Shown: piece by piece, positions 1 to 5,025 of the stretch
How the letters are laid out: the number at the start of each line of letters is the position of its first letter
How positions within the stretch are numbered: position 1 is the stretch's first letter
Assembly (NCBI GenBank): GCA_002455655.1
Contig: DKLF01000149.1
Span: 885-7,425, forward strand
Length of the DNA stretch: 6,541 nt
Reading direction: 5' to 3'
Source of the DNA: Oscillibacter sp. UBA6647
GTDB taxonomy: Bacteria > Bacillota > Clostridia > Oscillospirales > Oscillospiraceae
Notes under the pieces: model-generated
What the model saw: the letters and a program-made list of their open reading frames with translations, nothing else
The model's database searches: none
Told to the model about the DNA's origin: nothing
Position numbers and translations under genes: made by a program

Positions 1-346
1 CGATGTGATTCACGCCAAGGGCAAGCGGGCGGGCGTGGTGCTTAAGCCTGCCACCCCGGTTTCGGCGGTGCTGCCCTATCTTGAGCGGGTGGAGCTGATT
101 CTGGTGATGACCGTGGAGCCAGGGTTTGGGGGCCAGAGCTTTATGACCGACCAATTGGACAAGATCCGCGCCATCAGCGCTCTGATTAACGAGCGCAATC
201 CTGCCTGCGAGCTGGAGGTGGACGGGGGAATCGGTCCCGATACCTACCGTGCCTGCGTTGACGCGGGAGCAAACGTGCTGGTGGCGGGCAGCGCTGTATA
301 CGGCGCGGAGGACATTCCTGCCCGCATTCAGCTTCTGCGGAGTTAA
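1..346 (+). CDS. rpe: Ribulose-phosphate 3-epimerase, C-terminal part (5' end outside the window)
   Basis: This enzyme interconverts D-ribulose 5-phosphate and D-xylulose 5-phosphate in the cytosolic pentose phosphate pathway. The first full codon is at position 2 and the frame is open to the window edge, so about half of the usual ~215-225 residue protein is present (114 codons). The fragment shows the family signatures in order: GVVLKPATP (near nt 35-61), MTVEPGFGGQ (nt 107-136), EVDGGI with the conserved metal-binding catalytic Asp at nt 221-223, and the phosphate-binding VAGSAVYG near the C terminus. The TAA stop is at 344-346. The GTG at nt 5 is an internal Val codon, not a start. In Firmicutes rpe often sits with rsgA and thiN; neither thiN nor any other gene follows here before recR. 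Identification is firm; only the missing N terminus limits it. Confidence 0.95.
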   Translation, partial: DVIHAKGKRAGVVLKPATPVSAVLPYLERVELILVMTVEPGFGGQSFMTDQLDKIRAISALINERNPACELEVDGGIGPDTYRACVDAGANVLVAGSAVYGAEDIPARIQLLRS

Positions 347-532
347 GAAGGGAAGTTCCCGACATTTTAGGGTCCGTCTCTTTGCGGACAATGTCCGGGT
401 TGGTCTGAGGAACCCTCCGCCAAGGCTGAACGCACCGCAGTGCAGCTTGTTGAGGAGCATACCCGGCGGCTGCCCGGACTTCATCCCTGAATCGGCGCAC
501 CGCCGCCATCAATTAAAAAGCGAGGTCTGACC
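347..532 (+). other. Gene-free stretch with alternative hairpins upstream of recR
   Basis: I see no convincing coding sequence in these 186 nt. Four segments can pair in sequence: GTCCG (372-376), CGGAC (385-389), GTCCGGG (393-399) and CCCGGAC (473-479). Segments 1-2, 2-3 and 3-4 are mutually exclusive helices. Further short helices are CCGCC 417-421 with GGCGG 465-469, CAAGGCTG 421-428 with CAGCTTG 443-449 (one bulge), GGGTT 397-401 with AACCC 411-415, and a 5-bp hairpin 493-505. None is followed by a U tract, so I cannot call a rho-independent terminator for rpe. It could be a structured leader of recR, a small RNA, or merely GC-rich spacer. It lacks the GGAAGGAAGC core of SRP RNA and no riboswitch consensus is recognisable. 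Confidence 0.35.
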
Positions 533-1132
533 ATGGAATATTTTCCCGCGCCGCTGGAAAAGCTGGTGGAGCAGTTTGCCCGCCTGCCGGGTATCGGCGG
601 AAAGTCCGCCCAGCGGCTGGCGTTTTATGTGCTGGGGCTGCCGGAGGAGGAGGCACTGGAGTTTTCGCGTGCAATTATAGACGCGAAAAAGCACGTCACC
701 TGTTGTCCCGTGTGCCAGAATTTCACCGCCGGGGGCCTGTGCCCCATCTGCTCCTCGCCCAAGCGGGACGGAAGCGTGATCTGCGTGGTGGCGGACCCCC
801 GGGATGTGGCGGCGCTGGAGCGGTCCCGAGAATTTGGAGGGCACTATCATGTGCTTCACGGAGTCCTGTCACCTATGAACCACGTAGGCCCGGACGACCT
901 TGCCATCCGCCCCCTGCTGGACCGGGTGGCCAAGGGGGGCATCGAGGAGGTCATTATGGCCACCAACCCGGACACGGAGGGGGAGGCCACCGCCATGTAT
1001 CTTGCGCGGCTTTTAAAGCCCTTTGAGGTGAAGGTGACCCGTCTGGCCTACGGCATCCCCGTGGGAGGCCATCTGGAATTTACGGACGACGCCACCCTTT
1101 CCCGCGCGCTGGAGGGCCGTCGGGAGATATAA
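533..1132 (+). CDS. recR: Recombination mediator protein RecR
   Basis: RecR acts with RecO (and RecF) to load RecA onto SSB-coated single-stranded DNA during gap and break repair. The 199-residue length is normal for the family. The N-terminal helix-hairpin-helix is at about residues 8-35 (LPGIGGKSAQR at 18-28). A C4 zinc motif uses C58, C61, C70 and C73. A Toprim domain runs from about residue 80 (VICVVADPRDV) through ATNPDTEGEAT at 143-153, and the C terminus has the typical AYGIPVGGHLEF and RALEGR segments. The ATG at 533 is preceded by GAGGT at 522-526, a workable ribosome binding site. Residue 87 is Ala where E. coli RecR has Glu in the first Toprim motif. dnaX and ybaB, the usual upstream partners in Firmicutes, are not seen; rpe lies upstream and era downstream. 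Confidence 0.97.
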   Translation: MEYFPAPLEKLVEQFARLPGIGGKSAQRLAFYVLGLPEEEALEFSRAIIDAKKHVTCCPVCQNFTAGGLCPICSSPKRDGSVICVVADPRDVAALERSREFGGHYHVLHGVLSPMNHVGPDDLAIRPLLDRVAKGGIEEVIMATNPDTEGEATAMYLARLLKPFEVKVTRLAYGIPVGGHLEFTDDATLSRALEGRREI

Positions 1133-1152
1133 AGACGGCAAAGAGAAAGCCG

Positions 1153-1171
1153 GGGCCGGTCCGTCCGGCCC
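1153..1171 (+). other. GC-rich hairpin between recR and era
   Basis: GGGCCGG (1153-1159) and CCGGCCC (1165-1171) form a perfect 7-bp stem with a 5-nt loop, 21 nt after the recR stop. The bases that follow (ATACAAATAATTG) are AT-rich but carry no U tract. It is therefore more likely a weak or partial terminator, or an mRNA 3'-end/processing element, than a full intrinsic terminator. No clear promoter for era is visible in the 80-nt gap, so recR and era may be co-transcribed. Confidence 0.45.
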
Positions 1172-1212
1172 ATACAAATAATTGCTCAAACGAAGAAAGT
1201 TGAGGATCATCT

Positions 1213-2112
1213 ATGCCCGAAATCAAAAGAACCGCCATGGTCACCGTCTGCGGACGGCCCAACGTGGGAAAATCCAGCCTGACCAACGCGCTGGTGGGCG
1301 AAAAGGTCGCCATCGTGTCCAACAAGGCCCAGACCACCCGCAACCGCATCTGCGGCGTGGTGAACCGGGGAGAAATCCAGTTTGTCCTGATGGACACGCC
1401 GGGTCTGCACAAGCCCAAGTCCGCACTGGGGGACTATATGGTGAAAATTGTCACCTCCAGCCTTTCCGACGTGGACTGCGCATTGCTGCTGGTGGAGCCC
1501 ATCGCCCACGTGGGCGCGCCGGAGGCGGCGCTGATTGCGCGGGTACGGGAGGAAAACATTCCCACGATTCTGTGCATCAATAAAACGGACACCGTGAAGC
1601 CGGACGAGCTGCTGCCGGTAATACAGGCGTACAACGAGGCGTGGGACGGCTTTGCCGCCATCATTCCCATCTCCGCCCACAGGAAGGACGGGCTGGATGA
1701 CCTGCTGGGCGAGATGAACAAATACGCCAAGGAAGGGCCTCAGCTCTTCCCGGACGGGCAGACCTCCGACCAGCCGGAGCGGCAGGTGATGGGGGAAATT
1801 CTGCGGGAGAAGCTGCTGATGTGCCTTGATAAGGAAATTCCCCATGGCACCGCCGTGGAGATTTCCAAGTTTTCCGAGCGGGACGACGAGGTGATCGAGG
1901 TGGACGCCACGATTTACTGCGAAAAGTCCAGCCACAAGGGCATTATCATCGGCAAGCAGGGGGCCATGCTGAAAAAAATCAGCACCATGGCCCGCCACGA
2001 TATGGAACGCTTTATGGGGACCAAGGTCTATCTTCAGACCTGGGTCAAGGTGAAGGAGAACTGGCGGGACAACGTGGGCTATGTGCGGAATCTGGGCTAT
2101 CGGGACAATTGA
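1213..2112 (+). CDS. era: GTPase Era, 30S ribosome assembly factor
   Basis: Era is an essential GTPase that binds the 3' end of 16S rRNA and helps late 30S subunit maturation. At 299 residues it has the normal length. The G domain shows G1 GRPNVGKS (14-21), G2 around QTTRNR (40-45), G3 DTPG (61-64), G4 NKTD (123-126) and G5 ISA (153-155). The C-terminal type II KH domain carries HKGIIIGKQGAMLKKI (241-256) with the GxxG RNA-binding loop GKQG at 247-250. The ATG at 1213 has GAGGA at 1202-1206 as ribosome binding site, 6 nt upstream. In many Firmicutes era sits in a ybeY-dgkA-cdd-era-recO cluster; here it follows recR and is ended by a strong terminator, so it closes its transcription unit. The product is cytosolic with possible peripheral membrane association. 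Confidence 0.98.
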   Translation: MPEIKRTAMVTVCGRPNVGKSSLTNALVGEKVAIVSNKAQTTRNRICGVVNRGEIQFVLMDTPGLHKPKSALGDYMVKIVTSSLSDVDCALLLVEPIAHVGAPEAALIARVREENIPTILCINKTDTVKPDELLPVIQAYNEAWDGFAAIIPISAHRKDGLDDLLGEMNKYAKEGPQLFPDGQTSDQPERQVMGEILREKLLMCLDKEIPHGTAVEISKFSERDDEVIEVDATIYCEKSSHKGIIIGKQGAMLKKISTMARHDMERFMGTKVYLQTWVKVKENWRDNVGYVRNLGYRDN

Positions 2113-2131
2113 GACTGAGGAGAAAAAATCG

Positions 2132-2166
2132 GCGGGGCGCACGGGAAAGGTGCGCCCCGCATTTTT
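2132..2166 (+). terminator. Rho-independent terminator after era
   Basis: GCGGGGCGCAC (2132-2142) and GTGCGCCCCGC (2150-2160) form a perfect 11-bp stem with a 7-nt GGGAAAG loop. It is followed by ATTTTT (2161-2166) and preceded by an A-run (2123-2128). The hairpin begins 19 nt after the era stop codon and is a textbook intrinsic terminator. Confidence 0.93.
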
Positions 2167-2167
2167 G

Positions 2168-2201
2168 CGCACTGCACTACCCTGCGCAGGGCGCTTGTGC
2201 G
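2168..2201 (+). other. Second hairpin downstream of the era terminator
   Basis: CGCAC (2168-2172) can pair with GTGCG (2197-2201), enclosing the perfect 12-bp palindrome CCCTGCGCAGGG (2180-2191). The segments GCGCAC and GTGCG are also present in the preceding terminator stem, so the two structures can exchange partners. No U tract follows directly. A T5 run occurs only at 2218-2222. The role is unknown; it may be a back-up 3' structure or chance in GC-rich DNA. Confidence 0.3.
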
Positions 2202-2239
2202 GAGATAATTTACCGCCTTTTTCGCCTCATACGCCCCTC

Positions 2240-2271
2240 TTGACACGAATTGTAAAGCCTGTTAATATAAT
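2240..2271 (+). promoter_or_regulatory. Sigma-A type promoter of the cysE-cysS operon
   Basis: A perfect -35 box TTGACA lies at 2240-2245. Two overlapping -10 candidates exist: TAATAT at 2263-2268 with the ideal 17-nt spacing, and TATAAT at 2266-2271 with a 20-nt spacing. The first predicts transcription starting near 2275, exactly where the base of T-box Stem I begins (ACGC at 2276-2279), which supports this choice. Confidence 0.85.
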
Positions 2272-2274
2272 AAG

Positions 2275-2510
2275 AACGCGAAGAACGGAAAGAGTAGCAT
2301 TTTCCCAAAGGGCAGAGAGGGCGCGCCATCGGCTGGAAGCGCGCCTGCGGAGGGAAGTGTGAAGTGCGTCCGGGAGCGTGAGGTTAATCCCCTCCGGTGA
2401 AGCCGCCGTTATCGGGCTGTCCGGCTGCTGGGCCGGCACGAGTATTTGCAAGAGTGGAACCGCGTCGCCGACGCCTCTTGTACCTATTTGAGGTACGAGG
2501 GGCGTTTTTT
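2275..2510 (+). promoter_or_regulatory. Cysteine-specific T-box riboswitch leader (tRNA-Cys sensing)
   Basis: A T-box leader stops transcription unless uncharged cognate tRNA binds. Stem I is closed by ACGC 2276-2279/GCGT 2376-2379. It has a K-turn-like GA internal loop (GAAGAA 2280-2285 opposite GGA 2373-2375) and then CGGA 2286-2289/TCCG 2369-2372. The specifier loop follows, with AGTA at 2293-2296 on one side and GAAGTGCG on the other. TGC at 2365-2367 is the best specifier codon, Cys. The upper stem pairs TTTCCC 2301-2306 with GGGAAG 2352-2357. Next come the AGAGAG motif (2314-2319) and a 7-bp apical stem 2320-2326/2339-2345. A small GC-rich Stem III (2421-2425/2432-2436) lies downstream. 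The T-box sequence AGAGTGGAACCGCG is at 2451-2464. The antiterminator is CAAGAG 2449-2454/CTCTTG 2475-2480 with a 7-nt bulge TGGAACC and an upper helix GCGTC/GACGC. The bulge TGGA pairs with a UCCA tRNA end, matching the U73 discriminator of tRNA-Cys. Confidence 0.95.
2472..2510 (+). terminator. T-box regulated terminator
   Basis: Bases 2472-2484 pair with 2492-2504 over 13 positions (two G-U pairs) around the loop TATTTGA, followed by T6 at 2505-2510. The 5' arm includes CTCTTG (2475-2480), which is also the 3' arm of the antiterminator. Terminator and antiterminator are therefore mutually exclusive, as expected for transcription attenuation. It forms when tRNA-Cys is charged and reduces cysE-cysS transcription. 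Confidence 0.93.
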
Positions 2511-2529
2511 CATTTAAAAGGAGTGCTGT

Positions 2530-2583
2530 ATGCGGATGCTTGCCTGTCGATGTCCGGGTTTGACTTCCCCGGCATATTTATAA
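2530..2583 (+). CDS. Putative 17-residue leader peptide with two Cys codons upstream of cysE
   Basis: The ORF reads MRMLACRCPGLTSPAYL and stops at TAA 2581-2583. It starts 6 nt after the strong Shine-Dalgarno AAAAGGAG (2516-2523), which comes just after the T-box terminator. This is where the main gene's ribosome binding site would normally sit, but cysE starts 79 nt further on, in another frame. Codons 6 and 8 are both TGT (Cys). The 9-mer AAAAGGAGT at 2516-2524 recurs exactly at 2593-2601 as the cysE ribosome binding site. Cys codons in a short ORF ahead of a cysteine-synthesis gene suggest a translational attenuator sensing Cys-tRNA charging, as a second layer after the T-box. The alternative is a chance ORF behind a vestigial ribosome binding site. 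No homologue is recognised. That the ORF and its signal exist is directly seen; the function is inference. Confidence 0.5.
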   Translation: MRMLACRCPGLTSPAYL

Positions 2584-2608
2584 TTGAGATTGAAAAGGAG
2601 TCTTGAAT

Positions 2609-3265
2609 ATGACCCGTTTGTCGGAATTGCTGGGCGCATATCAGAGCCGGGACCCCGCCGCCCGCAGCAAGCTGGAGGTTTTTTTGCTCTATCCCGGCGT
2701 CCATGCCACGATTTATCACCGGATCGCCCATTTCTTTTTTCAAAAAAACATGATGTTTCTTGCCCGGTGCGTCTCCCAGTGGAGCCGCTTTTGGACCGGC
2801 ATTGAAATCCACCCCGGCGCAAAAATCGGCCGCCGTCTGGTCATTGACCATGGCATGGGCATCGTCATCGGAGAAACCGCCGAGGTGGGGGACGATTGCC
2901 TGCTCTACCAGTGCGTGACGCTGGGCGGGACGGGGAAGGATAAGGGAAAGCGCCACCCCACCATCGGAAACAACGTGATGGTGGGCTCCGGGGCCAAGGT
3001 TCTTGGCCCCTTCACCGTGGGGGACCATTCCCGCATCGCGGCGGGAGCGGTGGTGCTCAGTGAGGTTCCGCCCAATTCCACCGCCGTGGGCGTTCCGGCG
3101 CAGGTGGTGCGGGTCAGCGGGCAAAAGCCGGTGGCCAGCTTCGCCGAGGATGTGGATCAGATCAGCGATATGTGCGACCCTGTGCAGGAAGAGCTGCTTG
3201 CCCTGTTCCAGCGGGTGGACGCGCTGGAACAGCAGTTGAAAACTATCAAGGAAAGGACGGCCTGA
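2609..3265 (+). CDS. cysE: Serine O-acetyltransferase
   Basis: CysE acetylates L-serine with acetyl-CoA to give O-acetylserine, the carbon skeleton for cysteine synthesis. The protein has 218 residues from the ATG at 2609. AGGAG at 2596-2600 sits 8 nt upstream, whereas a TTG at 2603 would be only 2 nt away and is rejected. The N-terminal helical region (1-62) includes RDPAARSKLEVFLLYPGVHA. The left-handed beta-helix of hexapeptide repeats covers about 64-165. Conserved catalytic/substrate residues are D80-H81 (IDHGMGIVIGET) and H116 (RHPTIG), with the glycine-rich TLGGTGK loop at 104-110. Residues about 182-218 form a charged, probably coiled-coil tail. It ends in Thr-Ala rather than the C-terminal Ile that docks enteric SAT into CysK, so a canonical cysteine synthase complex is not predicted. 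It is the first large gene of the T-box operon, 3 nt ahead of cysS; no cysK lies in the window. Confidence 0.96.
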   Translation: MTRLSELLGAYQSRDPAARSKLEVFLLYPGVHATIYHRIAHFFFQKNMMFLARCVSQWSRFWTGIEIHPGAKIGRRLVIDHGMGIVIGETAEVGDDCLLYQCVTLGGTGKDKGKRHPTIGNNVMVGSGAKVLGPFTVGDHSRIAAGAVVLSEVPPNSTAVGVPAQVVRVSGQKPVASFAEDVDQISDMCDPVQEELLALFQRVDALEQQLKTIKERTA

Positions 3266-3268
3266 GCC

Positions 3269-4711
3269 ATGTATCTCTACAACTCTGCCACCCATAGAAA
3301 AGAAGAATTTAAGCCCAACCACCCGGATATCGTGAAGATGTATACCTGCGGTCCCACGGTCTACCATTTTGCCCACATCGGAAACCTGCGCAGCTATATC
3401 ATGGAGGACGTGCTGGAAAAGTACCTGCGCTACGTGGGCTATAACGTCAAGCGTGTTATGAATATCACCGACGTGGGCCATCTCACCAGCGACGCGGACA
3501 CCGGCGAAGACAAAATGCTCAAGGGCGCCCAGCGTGAGCACAAGTCGGTGCTGGAAATCGCCCAGTTTTATACCGACGCGTTTTTTGACGACTGCCGTAA
3601 GCTGAACATCAAGCGGCCCGACATTGTGGAACCCGCCACCCGATGTATTGACGAGTATATTGAAATCATCACCCGCCTGATGGAAAACGGCCATGCGTAT
3701 CAGGCCGGGGGCAACGTGTATTTTGACACCTCCAAGCTGGAGCACTATTACCTGTTCAACGACCACGATGCGGAGGATTTGGCCGTGGGCGTACGGGAAG
3801 GCGTGGAGGAAGACTCCAACAAGCGCAACAAAAACGACTTTGTCCTCTGGTTCACCAAGTCCAAATTTGAGGATCAGGCCCTGAAGTGGGACTCTCCCTG
3901 GGGCGTGGGCTATCCCGGCTGGCACATTGAGTGCTCCGGTATCTCTATGAAGCATCTAGGTGAGGATCTGGATATTCACTGCGGCGGGATCGACAACGCC
4001 TTCCCCCACCATACCAACGAGGTCGCCCAGTCCGAGGCGTATCTGGGGCACCACTGGTGTAACTATTGGTTCCACGTTCTGCACCTGAACACCAGCGGCG
4101 GAAAAATGAGCAAGTCTAAGGGGGAGTTTCTCACAGTTTCCCTGCTGGAGGAGAAGGGCTACGACCCCATGGATTACCGTTTCTTCTGTCTCCAGTCCCA
4201 CTACCGCAAGGCGCTGGTGTTTTCCTATGAGAATCTGGACAACGCGAAAACCGCCTATGGCAAGTTGATTGCCCGGATTGCCGCCTTGAAGGACGGCCCG
4301 GCGGAGAGCGGCGAGACGGCAGACGCCCTGCGGGCAAAGTTCAGAGCCGCTATGGACAACGACTTGAACACGTCCTTGGGCGTGACCGCGCTGTACGATG
4401 TACTGAAAGCGGATATCTCCGATGGGACGAAGCTGGCTCTTTTTGAGGAGTTCGACGGAGTTTTAAGTCTGGGACTGCTGGACCGGACGGCGAAAAAGCG
4501 GGAGCAGGACGCAAAGTCGGTCAGCTCCAATCAGGGCGGCTTCACCGTGCAGGGCGAGGGCGACCCGGAGATTGACGCGCTGGTGATCCGGCGCGCCGAA
4601 GCCAAGAAGGGCAAAAATTTTGCCGAGGCGGACCGCATCCGTGATGAGCTGAACGCCAAGGGTGTGGAGATTACCGACGTACCCGGCGGTGCGGTGTGGA
4701 AGCGGACGTAA
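3269..4711 (+). CDS. cysS: Cysteine--tRNA ligase
   Basis: This class I aminoacyl-tRNA synthetase charges tRNA-Cys using ATP. The 480-residue length is normal. The HIGH motif appears as HIGN (36-39, in FAHIGNLRSY) and the KMSKS loop is intact (279-283). Zinc ligands that ensure cysteine recognition are C27 (YTCGPTVY), C222 (ECSG), H247 and E251 (PHHTNE). The C-terminal anticodon-binding part ends in the typical DRIRDELNAKGVEITD and VWKR segments (about 455-480). The ATG follows the cysE stop by 3 nt. AAAGGA at 3252-3257 inside the cysE 3' end serves as ribosome binding site, so translation is probably coupled. Regulation by the upstream Cys T-box fits: the gene product consumes uncharged tRNA-Cys, the signal of the riboswitch. 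The terminator at 4847-4877 ends the operon. Confidence 0.98.
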   Translation: MYLYNSATHRKEEFKPNHPDIVKMYTCGPTVYHFAHIGNLRSYIMEDVLEKYLRYVGYNVKRVMNITDVGHLTSDADTGEDKMLKGAQREHKSVLEIAQFYTDAFFDDCRKLNIKRPDIVEPATRCIDEYIEIITRLMENGHAYQAGGNVYFDTSKLEHYYLFNDHDAEDLAVGVREGVEEDSNKRNKNDFVLWFTKSKFEDQALKWDSPWGVGYPGWHIECSGISMKHLGEDLDIHCGGIDNAFPHHTNEVAQSEAYLGHHWCNYWFHVLHLNTSGGKMSKSKGEFLTVSLLEEKGYDPMDYRFFCLQSHYRKALVFSYENLDNAKTAYGKLIARIAALKDGPAESGETADALRAKFRAAMDNDLNTSLGVTALYDVLKADISDGTKLALFEEFDGVLSLGLLDRTAKKREQDAKSVSSNQGGFTVQGEGDPEIDALVIRRAEAKKGKNFAEADRIRDELNAKGVEITDVPGGAVWKRT

Positions 4712-4846
4712 ACCGCTGAGGGGCCACGTGGGCGGACCCATTCCAATCGCTCCAACGGTGCCTTTCGGGCAGAGCAGTTTATCCCGCCGGGAGACGGGCT
4801 TGGAAGTTGCGGAGAACAGGCCGCGTGAACCATGCGTTTCACAAAC

Positions 4847-4877
4847 AAAGGGCCGGACGCTATGCGTCCGGCCCTTT
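4847..4877 (+). terminator. Rho-independent terminator after cysS
   Basis: AAAGGGCCGGACGC (4847-4860) and GCGTCCGGCCCTTT (4864-4877) form a perfect 14-bp stem with a 3-nt TAT loop, followed by ATTAAAAATATTTTT. The A-rich left flank and T-rich right side could allow weak action in both directions. The 135 nt between the cysS stop and this hairpin (4712-4846) hold no recognisable gene, only short stems such as GTGAA 4825-4829/TTCAC 4838-4842; they form a long 3' untranslated region. Confidence 0.93.
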
Positions 4878-4900
4878 ATTAAAAATATTTTTCTCATTTG

Positions 4901-4945
4901 TTGCAAATACTACTGAAGATATGCATATATTAGGATATTCTAATA
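4901..4945 (+). promoter_or_regulatory. Promoter and candidate repressor operator of the arsR-trxB-trxA operon
   Basis: Within a conspicuously AT-rich stretch (about 4878-4970) a -35-like TTGCAA (4901-4906) and a -10-like TATATT (4926-4931) are spaced by 19 nt, so the exact promoter is uncertain. TATTAGGATATTCTAATA at 4928-4945 is an inverted repeat in which 16 of 18 positions match the dyad (TATTAG and CTAATA arms around ATAT). It overlaps and follows the -10 region. A second palindrome, ATATGCATAT, is at 4919-4928. Such AT-rich dyads at the promoter are typical ArsR/SmtB operators, and the first gene downstream is an ArsR-family regulator. Autoregulation is therefore likely but inferred. 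Confidence 0.6.
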
Positions 4946-5025
4946 AAACAAAATAAGTAAATAAATTAAGGCGTAAAAGTTGGCTTTGGACGGAGCCTTA
5001 GAGAAAGGACGGGAGAGAACTGGAA

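Noticed and set aside
347..532. SRP (4.5S) RNA or 6S RNA gene upstream of recR
   Set aside because: The GGAAGGAAGC core of SRP RNA is missing. A vague similarity to part of 6S RNA (GAGGAGCATACCCGG) was seen, but no closing stem or full 6S architecture could be drawn.
1207..2172. Minus-strand open frame of 321 codons opposite era
   Set aside because: It fully overlaps era and even runs through the era terminator hairpin; there is no family signature.
2397..2606. 69-codon plus-strand frame across the T-box antiterminator and terminator
   Set aside because: It lies over highly constrained T-box RNA structure, has no good ribosome binding site and no recognisable product.
2603..2608. TTG start for cysE two codons upstream
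   Set aside because: It lies only 2 nt after the Shine-Dalgarno; the ATG at 2609 has the proper 8-nt spacing.
2510..3955. Minus-strand open frame of 481 codons opposite cysE and the start of cysS
   Set aside because: It overlaps two certain genes, has no recognisable domain, and has the His/Gly/Val-rich composition typical of antisense frames in DNA with GC-rich third codon positions.
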